Origin: Rhodobacterales bacterium 34-62-10
GTDB taxonomy: Bacteria; Pseudomonadota; Alphaproteobacteria; Rhodobacterales; Rhodobacteraceae
NCBI GenBank assembly: GCA_002282555.1
Contig: NCJR01000147.1
Coordinates: forward strand, 1 to 5,617
Direction: 5' to 3'
DNA: 5,617 nt
The translations under genes were made by a program, and so were the position numbers. The notes under the pieces are model-generated. The model made no database searches. It was given only the letters and a program-made list of their open reading frames with translations, and was not told the origin of the DNA. Positions 1 to 4,961 of the stretch are shown here, in pieces; the first letter of the stretch is position 1; each line of letters starts with the position of its first letter.

Positions 1-1
1 T

Positions 2-781
2 CAGGTGGCCCGCCATCCCGACCGCCCGCATTGCAAGGACTATATCGAGGCGCTGTTTACCGAATACACGCCCTTGGCCGGCGACCGGAACTTTGCCGAC
101 GATCACGCGGTCATGGGCGGGCTTGCCCGCTTCAACGACATGCCCGTCATGGTGATCGGCCACGAAAAGGGCAATGACACCAAAAGCCGGATCGAGCGGA
201 ATTTCGGCATGGCCCGGCCCGAAGGCTATCGCAAGGCGATCCGCCTGATGGACATGGCCGACCGTTTCGGCCTGCCGGTGATCACGCTGGTCGACACGCC
301 CGGTGCCTATCCCGGCAAAGGCGCGGAAGAGCGGGGCCAGTCCGAGGCGATTGCCCGTTCCACCGAAAAATGCCTCCAGATCGGGGTGCCGCTGATCAGC
401 GTCATCATCGGCGAGGGTGGGTCCGGCGGCGCCGTCGCCTTCGCCACCGCCAACCGCGTGGCGATGCTGGAACACTCGGTCTATTCGGTGATCAGTCCCG
501 AAGGCTGCGCCTCGATCCTGTGGAAGGATTCCGAGAAGATGCGCGAAGCCGCCGAAGCCCTGCGCCTGACCGCCCAGGACCTCAAGAAACTGGGCGTCGC
601 CGACCGCATCATCCCCGAACCCATCGGTGGCGCGCATCGCGACAGCCACAAGACGATCTACGCCGTGGGTGAGACGATTGCCACCATGATGGCCGAACTC
701 ACCGACCTCAAGGGCAAGAAACTGATCGAGGATCGCCGGCGGAAATATCTTGAGATGGGCAAAAAAGGTCTGGCTGCGTAA
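2..781 (+). CDS. accA: Acetyl-CoA carboxylase carboxyltransferase subunit alpha (5' truncated by window edge)
   Basis: This subunit pairs with AccD (alpha2beta2) to move the carboxyl group from carboxybiotin on BCCP to acetyl-CoA, giving malonyl-CoA for fatty acid synthesis in the cytosol. The visible 259 codons align end to end with the C-terminal four fifths of AccA as I recall it from E. coli: QVARHPDRP at the left edge, then [54 protein letters not shown] (codons from 410), [15 protein letters not shown] and [11 protein letters not shown]. AccA is normally about 318-320 residues, so roughly 60 N-terminal residues lie before the window. The frame is open to base 2, so the GTG at 5 is an internal valine and not a start. 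The TAA stop is at 779-781, and the gene faces the GntR gene with a 12-bp gap. No terminator is visible there. The family call is very secure. Confidence 0.97.
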   Translation, partial: QVARHPDRPHCKDYIEALFTEYTPLAGDRNFADDHAVMGGLARFNDMPVMVIGHEKGNDTKSRIERNFGMARPEGYRKAIRLMDMADRFGLPVITLVDTPGAYPGKGAEERGQSEAIARSTEKCLQIGVPLISVIIGEGGSGGAVAFATANRVAMLEHSVYSVISPEGCASILWKDSEKMREAAEALRLTAQDLKKLGVADRIIPEPIGGAHRDSHKTIYAVGETIATMMAELTDLKGKKLIEDRRRKYLEMGKKGLAA

Positions 782-795
782 AGGTCTGGCAGCTT
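764..795. repeat. Imperfect 16-bp tandem duplication across the accA stop codon
   Basis: Two adjacent 16-base units, 764-779 and 780-795, agree at 14 of 16 positions. Both begin AAAGGTCTGGC, then carry TGCGT or AGCTT. The first unit encodes the last AccA residues and reaches the first base of its stop codon. The second fills the gap and reaches into the stop codon of the converging GntR gene (794-796). It looks like a small slippage duplication that may have created part of the gap. No function is implied. Confidence 0.6.
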
Positions 796-1444
796 AACTC
801 GCCAGCATCTTCAACCCCTGCGTCACGTCCGAGCGCACCGCCAGCCGCAACCCCGGCTCATCCCCCGCCTTCAGCGCGGCAATGATCAGCCGGTGATAAT
901 GCGGCGGGTCCTTCCGCTTCAGCCGCACATAAAGCGCCCGCATCGTCGGCCCCATCTGCAACCACACGGTTTCCGCCATGGCCAGCATCGCAGGCGCCTG
1001 CGCGCGCAGGTATAACGTCCGGTGAAACTCCAGATTGGTGCGGATATACGCCACCGCATCCTGCCGCATCGCCGCATCGCCCACAGCGGCGTTGATCGTC
1101 TGCAACCGCTCGATCAGCGCCATATGCGCGCGGGGCAGGGCGCGACTGGCCAGCTCCACCTCGATCAGCGAGCGCAGCGCCGCCAATTCCTCGATCCGCT
1201 CATTGCTCAACTCCGGCGTGGACACGCGACCCGAGGATGACAGCGTCAACGCCCCCTCCGCCACCAGCCGCCGCACCGCTTCCCGCGCGGGCGTCATCGA
1301 CACACCGTATTCCTTACCAATCCCGCGCAGCGTCAGCGCATGGCCGGGCGCAATATCGCCATGCATGATCCGGCTGCGCAGCCCGCGATATACACGGTCA
1401 TGGGCAATCGGCAAAGGATCGGGGCGCGGCGTCGGTGTTAGCAT
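794..1444 (-). CDS. GntR family transcriptional regulator, FadR/FCD subfamily
   Basis: This 216-residue protein has the two-domain layout of FCD-type GntR regulators, which usually repress nearby or dispersed catabolic genes and respond to small organic acids. Residues 15-76 form the winged helix-turn-helix: VYRGLRSRIMHGDIAPG, then LRGIGKEYGVSMTPAREAVRRLVAEGAL and a short wing. Residues 82-214 are the all-helical FCD ligand domain. Expected metal ligands are N137 and H141 (NLEFH) and H184 (HYHRLIIAAL). The usual third histidine, 11 residues after the conserved AGD aspartate, is D206 here. The ATG at 1444 is the only sensible start, because an in-frame TGA lies at 1457-1459, but no good Shine-Dalgarno precedes it. 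The gene follows the metallopeptidase gene by 30 bp on the same strand, so the two may be cotranscribed. The ligand and target genes cannot be read from the sequence. Confidence 0.9.
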   Translation of the reverse strand: MLTPTPRPDPLPIAHDRVYRGLRSRIMHGDIAPGHALTLRGIGKEYGVSMTPAREAVRRLVAEGALTLSSSGRVSTPELSNERIEELAALRSLIEVELASRALPRAHMALIERLQTINAAVGDAAMRQDAVAYIRTNLEFHRTLYLRAQAPAMLAMAETVWLQMGPTMRALYVRLKRKDPPHYHRLIIAALKAGDEPGLRLAVRSDVTQGLKMLAS

Positions 1445-1451
1445 CCGCTCA

Positions 1452-1461
1452 TGTGATCACA
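1452..1461. promoter_or_regulatory. Perfect 10-bp palindrome TGTGATCACA, candidate GntR operator
   Basis: TGTGATCACA is identical to its own reverse complement and lies 7 bases upstream of the GntR start codon, in the 30-bp gap after the metallopeptidase gene. FadR-subfamily regulators commonly bind short palindromes with GT...AC cores, so autoregulation is a reasonable inference. Symmetry stops at 10 bp: the flanking A and A do not pair. It sits where a ribosome binding site would be expected, so a bound repressor or local RNA pairing could limit expression. A chance palindrome is possible. Confidence 0.45.
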
Positions 1462-1474
1462 AATCCCGGCAAGA

Positions 1475-2167
1475 TCAATCGCCAAAGCGATAGCGGTGCA
1501 GATCGCCGCCCTTGTCCCGCAACCACCGACGCGGCGCGCGATAATCGCCGTAAAGCCGCGTCACCACCGCCCAGAACGCATCCGAATGGTTCATCTCGGC
1601 CAGATGCGCCACCTCATGGGCGGCCACATAAGACAGCACCTCGGGCGGGGCCATCACCAGCCGCCATGAATACATCAACCAGCCATCCGCCGTGCAGGAC
1701 CCCCAGCGCGACCGCGTATCGCGCAACGACAGCCGGGCATAACCGCGCCCCAACCGCGCTGCGTAATGATCCGACGCCGCCGCCAGCCGATCCCGCGCCG
1801 CCTGTTTCATGAACCCCGCCAGCCGCGCCGCCACCCGCGCCGGATCACCGGGCACCCACAGCACCTCCGCCTCAGGCCGCACCAACCGCCCCGGCCCGGA
1901 CGCGATTCGCAACATCCGCCCCTCGAAGGGCACCGCATGGCCGATCCCCACCCCCGCCACCGCGGGCTGCACCGTCAGATGATGCCGCAACCAATCCGCC
2001 TTCTCCTGCGCAAAGGCCAGCGCCTCCCGGTCACTCACCCGCAGCGGACAGGTCAGCGTGACACGCCCGTCCAGCCGCGAGATGCGCAACGAAATGCGCC
2101 GCGCCTGCGCCGTTTTGCGCAAGGTGATTTCCACCGGGGGGTTGCCCGGCAGGAAATGCTGTCCCAT
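1475..2167 (-). CDS. SprT/YgjP-like zinc metallopeptidase (M48 family, formerly DUF45)
   Basis: This 230-residue protein belongs to the YgjP/COG1451 group of predicted soluble metal-dependent hydrolases, usually annotated 'M48 family metallopeptidase' or 'SprT family zinc-dependent metalloprotease'. The N-terminal half (about 12-115) is the beta-rich region with IxLRxxxxARRISLRI and VTLTCPLRVSDREALAFAQEKADWL. The signature block is RSRWGSC at 152-158, then AAHEVAHLAEMNHSDAFW at 182-199, which gives the zinc-binding HEVAH (H184, E185, H188) and a probable third ligand, H194. No signal peptide or membrane segment is visible, so it is probably cytoplasmic. Its substrate is not established for the family as far as I know. 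The start is well supported, with AGGAGG at 2172-2177 a few bases before the ATG. It is transcribed away from the FYDLN gene and towards the GntR gene. Confidence 0.92.
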   Translation of the reverse strand: MGQHFLPGNPPVEITLRKTAQARRISLRISRLDGRVTLTCPLRVSDREALAFAQEKADWLRHHLTVQPAVAGVGIGHAVPFEGRMLRIASGPGRLVRPEAEVLWVPGDPARVAARLAGFMKQAARDRLAAASDHYAARLGRGYARLSLRDTRSRWGSCTADGWLMYSWRLVMAPPEVLSYVAAHEVAHLAEMNHSDAFWAVVTRLYGDYRAPRRWLRDKGGDLHRYRFGD

Positions 2168-2171
2168 ATGC

Positions 2172-2177
2172 CCTCCT
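2172..2177 (-). promoter_or_regulatory. Consensus Shine-Dalgarno AGGAGG of the metallopeptidase gene
   Basis: Read on the minus strand, AGGAGG is followed by GCAT and then the ATG at 2167-2165. It is a full match to the anti-Shine-Dalgarno sequence and fixes the start codon. Confidence 0.85.
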
Positions 2178-2207
2178 GACCCTGTGCCAAGCGCCCTGTT
2201 AAAGCCT

Positions 2208-2253
2208 TTGACAGTCGTGACCCGTTATGGCAGTTGGCGCGGATCGTCGACAA
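2208..2253. promoter_or_regulatory. Divergent promoter region between metallopeptidase and FYDLN genes (candidate boxes)
   Basis: The 111-bp divergent gap (2168-2278) must hold the start signals for both sides. On the plus strand a perfect -35 consensus, TTGACA, lies at 2208-2213, but the -10 position about 17 bases on (near CAGTTG, 2231) is poor. On the minus strand TTGTCG (2253-2248) and CATAAC (2229-2224) are separated by 18 bases and form a moderate sigma70-like pair. Both are visual candidates, and their overlap would couple the two promoters. Confidence 0.3.
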
Positions 2254-2278
2254 GACACAAGATTTGAAAGGGATATCC

Positions 2279-2602
2279 ATGCCCAAGGAAGAATGGGGCG
2301 TAAAACGCGTGTGCCCGACCACCGGCAAGCGTTTTTACGACCTGAACAAGACCCCGATCGTCAGCCCCTATACCGGCGAAGTCGTGGAATTCGACATCAG
2401 CAAAAGCCGCATGATCGCCGCCGACGCCGAGGATGCTGCGACCAAGAAGATGAAGGTCGTCGATCTGGACGCTGATGAGGACGTTCTGGATGATGATGAG
2501 GTCGATGTGGATCTGGATGATGATCTGCTGGACGACGACGAGGATGACAACGTCTCCCTCGACGATCTGACCGACGTCGCCGCGGATGACGACGAAATCT
2601 GA
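2279..2602 (+). CDS. TIGR02300 family protein (FYDLN acid protein)
   Basis: This 107-residue protein of unknown function matches the small alphaproteobacterial family named for its FYDLN motif and acidic tail. MPKEEWGVKRVCPTTGKRFYDLNK (residues 1-24) is followed by TPIVSPYTGEVVEFD, a linker with K56, K57 and K59, and an acidic C-terminal half: residues 62-107 include 23 Asp and 4 Glu. The N-terminal part resembles a degenerate zinc ribbon. Only one cysteine (C12) remains, and the second knuckle reads SPYTG, so zinc binding is unlikely. An upstream in-frame GTG at 2234 would add 15 residues, but the ATG at 2279 is preferred because GAAAGGGA (2266-2273) precedes it with good spacing and conserved homology begins with MPKEEWG. 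No membrane segment is visible. Asp-rich tails can bind basic proteins or cations, but no function is established here. Confidence 0.9.
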   Translation: MPKEEWGVKRVCPTTGKRFYDLNKTPIVSPYTGEVVEFDISKSRMIAADAEDAATKKMKVVDLDADEDVLDDDEVDVDLDDDLLDDDEDDNVSLDDLTDVAADDDEI

Positions 2603-2618
2603 TCTTTCCAAGACCCGA

Positions 2619-2652
2619 CGCGGGCGGAATTTTCCGCTTGATCCCGCCCGCG
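2619..2652 (+). other. GC-only 9-bp inverted repeat after the FYDLN gene
   Basis: CGCGGGCGG (2619-2627) and CCGCCCGCG (2644-2652) are perfect inverted repeats around a 16-base loop, starting 17 bases after the stop codon. A smaller competing pair, GCGGA/TCCGC, lies at 2624-2628 and 2633-2637. No T-tract follows, so this is not a classical intrinsic terminator. It could stabilise the mRNA 3' end or separate the gene from the downstream tRNA. Confidence 0.45.
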
Positions 2653-2673
2653 CCATTGCCTAAAGAACCGCGA

Positions 2674-2712
2674 CACCCCGTCAGGGGTGGCAGGACACAG
2701 CCCGACAGGGCT
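2674..2712 (+). other. Two small GNCA-loop hairpins just upstream of the tRNA
   Basis: CACCCC-GTCA-GGGGTG (2674-2689) and AGCCC-GACA-GGGCT (2699-2712) are two perfect short stems (6 and 5 bp) with 4-base loops of the same G-N-C-A form. The second ends 8 bases before the tRNA 5' end. They would lie in the 5' leader of a tRNA precursor if transcription enters from upstream. A structural or processing role is inference. Confidence 0.35.
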
Positions 2713-2720
2713 GAAAAGAT

Positions 2721-2796
<76 letters not shown>

Positions 2797-2797
2797 A

Positions 2798-2848
2798 GCC
2801 TTTGCACAGCAAAGGCGCAGACCCGGCAGTTGATTGCAAAGCAATCAA
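2798..2848 (+). other. Two tandem 8-bp perfect hairpins directly after the tRNA
   Basis: GCCTTTGC-ACA-GCAAAGGC (2798-2816) starts one base after the encoded CCA. TTGATTGC-AAA-GCAATCAA (2830-2848) follows 13 bases later. Both are perfect 8-bp stems closing on a C-G pair over a 3-base A-containing loop. Neither is followed by a run of T, so they are not standard intrinsic terminators. They may block 3' exonucleases, guide tRNA 3' processing, or act with Rho. Confidence 0.5.
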
Positions 2849-3023
2849 TGAAGGGGTCAAGTGAGCCAGACAAAACAGCGTCATCCCTCAAAGACCCACA
2901 GACCCCGACGCGCAACCCGCGTGGTGCGGCACTTTTCATCCGGGCCGGGCCTATGGGTAATTATCACCTTTACCACCAGATACAGGCTTATGGCCGGTGA
3001 ATGTCCCATGCTATTGTGGCGCG

Positions 3024-3054
3024 GTCTCGGGTCGGCACGCTGCCGGCCCGAGAC
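3024..3054 (+). other. Strong 14-bp inverted repeat upstream of mscL
   Basis: The left arm is at 3024-3037 (GTCTCGGGTCGGCA) and the right arm at 3041-3054 (TGCCGGCCCGAGAC), around a CGC loop. Thirteen Watson-Crick pairs and one G-U wobble form, so it would be very stable in RNA. The following bases are GCAGACAACC, not a T-tract. It ends 67 bases before mscL. Possible roles are a leader hairpin, the end of an upstream transcript, or a DNA-binding site. Confidence 0.55.
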
Positions 3055-3060
3055 GCAGAC

Positions 3061-3100
3061 AACCTGCAAGCCCTGATCCGGCACATAAGCCGGGCAGGTT
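3061..3100 (+). other. Nested inverted repeat in the mscL leader
   Basis: The outer arms AACCTGC (3061-3067) and GCAGGTT (3094-3100) enclose an inner stem CCGGC (3078-3082)/GCCGG (3089-3093) with loop ACATAA. The right-hand arms abut, while the left side carries a 10-base bulge, so the two stems could stack. It ends 9 bases before the mscL Shine-Dalgarno and would be part of the mscL 5' leader if transcription begins upstream. Confidence 0.4.
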
Positions 3101-3121
3101 CAGCCACGCGAAAGGGACACC

Positions 3122-3544
3122 ATGATCAAGGAATTCCGAGACTTCATCGCACGCGGCAATGTCATGGACATGGCCGTCGGTATCATCATCGGCGCCGCGT
3201 TCACCGCCATCGTCAGCTCCATGGTGGCAGACCTCATCAACCCGATCATCAGCCTGATCATCGGCGGGATCGATTTCTCGGGCATGTATGTCCTGCTCGG
3301 CAGCGGCGAATACCCCTCGATCACCGCAGCAGAGGAGGCGGGCGCCGCCGTCTTCGCCTATGGCCGCTTCATCATGGCCGTGGTCAATTTCCTGATCATC
3401 GCCTTCGTGGTTTTCATGCTGGTCAAGGCGGTCAACCGCGCGCGTGACGCCGCCATTCCCCCCAAACCGGCCGAGCCCGCAGCCCCCGCCGGTCCGACCG
3501 AGCTTGAAATCCTGATGGAAATCCGCGACGCGCTGAAAAAGTGA
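3122..3544 (+). CDS. mscL: Large-conductance mechanosensitive channel MscL
   Basis: MscL forms a homopentameric inner-membrane pore that opens under high membrane tension and releases solutes after hypo-osmotic shock. The 140 residues fit the family (E. coli 136). The N-terminal amphipathic helix is [19 protein letters not shown] (2-20). TM1 is about 17-47, with the pore-lining [25 protein letters not shown] periplasmic loop (about 48-79) contains [12 protein letters not shown] and a glycine/alanine/glutamate-rich stretch. TM2 is about 80-102 ([21 protein letters not shown]). An Ala/Pro linker (112-125) leads to the C-terminal helix [15 protein letters not shown], the cytoplasmic bundle typical of MscL. 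GAAAGGGA at 3110-3117 precedes the ATG at good spacing. The gene appears monocistronic, with a structured leader before it and an intrinsic terminator after it. Confidence 0.97.
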   Translation: MIKEFRDFIARGNVMDMAVGIIIGAAFTAIVSSMVADLINPIISLIIGGIDFSGMYVLLGSGEYPSITAAEEAGAAVFAYGRFIMAVVNFLIIAFVVFMLVKAVNRARDAAIPPKPAEPAAPAGPTELEILMEIRDALKK

Positions 3545-3585
3545 CCGTCCCGGCCCGAAAAGCCTTCAAAACACCGTGAACCCTC

Positions 3586-3613
3586 AGACCCGCATGTTGC
3601 ATGCGGGTCTTTT
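3586..3613 (+). terminator. Rho-independent terminator of mscL
   Basis: AGACCCGCATG (3586-3596) and CATGCGGGTCT (3600-3610) form a perfect 11-bp stem around the loop TTG, followed directly by T residues (3610-3613). It lies 41 bases after the mscL stop. Its presence also argues against extending the downstream adaptor gene back to an upstream in-frame ATG at 3576. Confidence 0.85.
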
Positions 3614-3680
3614 CAGGCAGTCTGTGGCATGGTTGACGGGCACGCACGTCGCATGCGCGTGTTGCCTATTTCCGTCAAAA

Positions 3681-3722
3681 GGTTACCTGTTACCGCAAAT
3701 TCGGCTCTGTGGCCGGGATAAT
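3681..3722 (+). promoter_or_regulatory. Upstream region of the efflux operon: GTTACC direct repeat and weak -10
   Basis: Two GTTACC copies (3682-3687 and 3689-3694) are spaced by one base, and the first lies within GGTTACC, an odd palindrome with a GGT/ACC core. GATAAT (3717-3722) resembles a -10 box but has no good -35 at 16-18 bases. TTGACG at 3633-3638 resembles a -35 but lacks a partner. The repeat could be half of an operator for a regulator of the pump. No regulator gene is adjacent in this window, and the call is tentative. Confidence 0.25.
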
Positions 3723-3774
3723 GCGCCCGCCATCAGATATCATGACCGCAACATTCCTGTTGCCCGCGATGCCC

Positions 3775-3780
3775 AAGGAG
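3775..3780 (+). promoter_or_regulatory. Shine-Dalgarno AAGGAG deciding the adaptor start
   Basis: AAGGAG is followed by ACCCG and then the ATG at 3786. It selects this start over the in-frame ATG 210 bases upstream. Confidence 0.8.
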
Positions 3781-3785
3781 ACCCG

Positions 3786-4949
3786 ATGTCCCTGTTGAAA
3801 CAGACCCTTGTGTCCCTTGTTGTGCTGGTTGTCGCGCTTGGCATCTGGATTGTTTACGTGCCCTCCGCACAGCCGATCCTTGAACGGATCGGCGCCTATC
3901 GTCTTTTGGGAATTGAACCGGGCGCACCCGCGGCCCAAGGTGCGGGCGGCGGCGGTTTCGGGCCGGGCGGCCCCGCAAAGGTCGTGCTGGATACCGTGTC
4001 CGAACAGATCCTCAGCCAGCGTGTCAGTGCCATCGGTGACGGGCGCGCGCTGCGGTCGGTCACTGTCCGGTCCGAACGCACAGGCAGCGTCCGCGCGGTC
4101 GAGGTGGCCTCAGGCCAATATGTCGATGCCGGCAATGTCATGATTCGTCTTGATGACCGGGCCGAGGTGATCGCCTTGGAACGCGCGCGCCTGATGCTCG
4201 CCGATGCCGAGGACGAGCTGCAGCGCCTGACCCAGTTGGGCGATTCCGGTGCCGTCACCACCGTCCGCATCCGCGAGGCGGAACTGGCCCTGCAAAACGC
4301 GCGTCTGGCGATCCGTCAGGCCGAGGTTGATCTGGAACAGACCGTGGTGACCGCACCCATCTCCGGTTGGCTCGGTCTGGTCGATGTCGAAGTCGGCGAC
4401 CGGGTCACCGCGCAGGATGAGGTCGGCGTGCTGACCGATCGGTCGCAGATCGTGATCGACTTCCGCGTGCCCGAACGCGTGATCAATGCGCTGGAACCCG
4501 GAATGCCGGTTGATCTGCAACTGATGTCCGGCGCGGCCACGCCCTTGACTGGCGAATTGACCGCCGTCGATAACGTGGTGGACCGTGCCAGCCGCACCCT
4601 GCGGGTGCAGGCCGTGGTGGACAATACGCAGGACCGCCTGCGCGAAGGCATGGCCTTCGAGGTGACGATGGAATTCCCCGGCAAGACCTATCCATCCGTG
4701 GATGCGCTTGCGGTGCAATGGTCCAGCGACGGGTCTTTCGTCTGGCTGGCGCGTGATGGCAAGGTGCAGCGCGTGCCGGTCGTGATCCTGCAACGCAACC
4801 CCGACCGCGTGCTGGTCGAGGGGGATCTGAACCCCGGCGATACGGTCGTGATCGAAGGCGTGCAAACCCTGCGTCCCGGGGCCGAGGTGGTTCCCGCAAA
4901 TCAGGCGGCGGTCGCCCGCGACGCGGCCCCCGCCGCGGCACAGCTGTAA
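3786..4949 (+). CDS. Efflux RND transporter periplasmic adaptor subunit (HlyD/MFP family)
   Basis: This 387-residue membrane fusion protein should bridge the inner-membrane RND pump and an outer-membrane channel. Residues 3-26 form an N-terminal hydrophobic anchor with no lipobox cysteine, so it is membrane-anchored and not a lipoprotein. A Gly/Ala/Pro linker (45-64) follows. The first half of the lipoyl-like domain is TVRSERTGSVRAVEVASGQYVDAGNVMIRLDD (93-124). An alpha-helical hairpin (125-185) is rich in heptad-like Ala/Leu/Glu. The second half is TVVTAPISGWLGLVDVEVGDRV (186-207). Beta-barrel and membrane-proximal domains follow, and the tail is Ala-rich. The ATG at 3786 is chosen because AAGGAG (3775-3780) precedes it and a hydrophobic anchor starts immediately. 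The longer open frame back to 3576 would cross the mscL terminator. The permease gene follows after 12 bp. The substrate cannot be inferred. Confidence 0.94.
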   Translation: MSLLKQTLVSLVVLVVALGIWIVYVPSAQPILERIGAYRLLGIEPGAPAAQGAGGGGFGPGGPAKVVLDTVSEQILSQRVSAIGDGRALRSVTVRSERTGSVRAVEVASGQYVDAGNVMIRLDDRAEVIALERARLMLADAEDELQRLTQLGDSGAVTTVRIREAELALQNARLAIRQAEVDLEQTVVTAPISGWLGLVDVEVGDRVTAQDEVGVLTDRSQIVIDFRVPERVINALEPGMPVDLQLMSGAATPLTGELTAVDNVVDRASRTLRVQAVVDNTQDRLREGMAFEVTMEFPGKTYPSVDALAVQWSSDGSFVWLARDGKVQRVPVVILQRNPDRVLVEGDLNPGDTVVIEGVQTLRPGAEVVPANQAAVARDAAPAAAQL

Positions 4950-4961
4950 AGGCGCGCCGCG

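Larger units (their letters stand above)
2797..3121. other. 325-bp intergenic region between tRNA-Ala and mscL, with several inverted repeats
   Basis: I see no convincing gene here. The short open frame from a GTG at 2861 to 3076 has codon use (AGA, CTA, GTA, AGG) unlike its neighbours and no recognisable domain. The region holds two 8-bp hairpins immediately after the tRNA, a 14-bp hairpin at 3024-3054 and a nested inverted repeat at 3061-3100. The mscL ribosome binding site GAAAGGGA is at 3110-3117. A promoter for mscL should lie here. AT-rich candidates such as TAATTAT near 2956-2962 have no good partner box, so none is called. Confidence 0.6.

Noticed and set aside
1452..1461. TGTGATCACA as a CRP/FNR-type site
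   Set aside because: CRP sites have TGTGA and TCACA separated by about six bases. Here the two halves abut with no spacer, so a GntR-type site fits better.
1022..2179. Several plus-strand open frames opposite the GntR and metallopeptidase genes
   Set aside because: Their products are Arg/Pro/His/Ala-rich without domains and are explained as complements of the two minus-strand genes.
2234..2278. Longer FYDLN protein from a GTG at 2234
   Set aside because: The extra 15 residues are not part of the family's usual N-terminus as I recall it, and the ATG at 2279 has its own Shine-Dalgarno.
2225..2656. A 143-codon minus-strand open frame opposite the FYDLN gene
   Set aside because: Its Ile/Val/Asp-rich sequence is the mirror of the GAT/GAC repeats of the acidic tail. 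It has no recognisable domain, and the plus-strand gene has a good ribosome site and family match.
2861..3076. A possible 71-codon gene starting at GTG between the tRNA and mscL
   Set aside because: Codon use is unlike the neighbours, the product is an Arg/Thr/Pro-rich string without a domain, and the frame runs through the 14-bp hairpin. AAGGGG before the GTG is the only support.
3576..3785. N-terminal extension of the adaptor from an in-frame ATG at 3576
   Set aside because: It would be translated through the mscL terminator, would put 70 unrelated residues before the membrane anchor, and has no ribosome site. The ATG at 3786 has AAGGAG.
4951..4958. GGCGCGCC palindrome in the adaptor-permease gap as an operator
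   Set aside because: An 8-base palindrome of only G and C is likely by chance in DNA of this composition, and it lies inside an operon.
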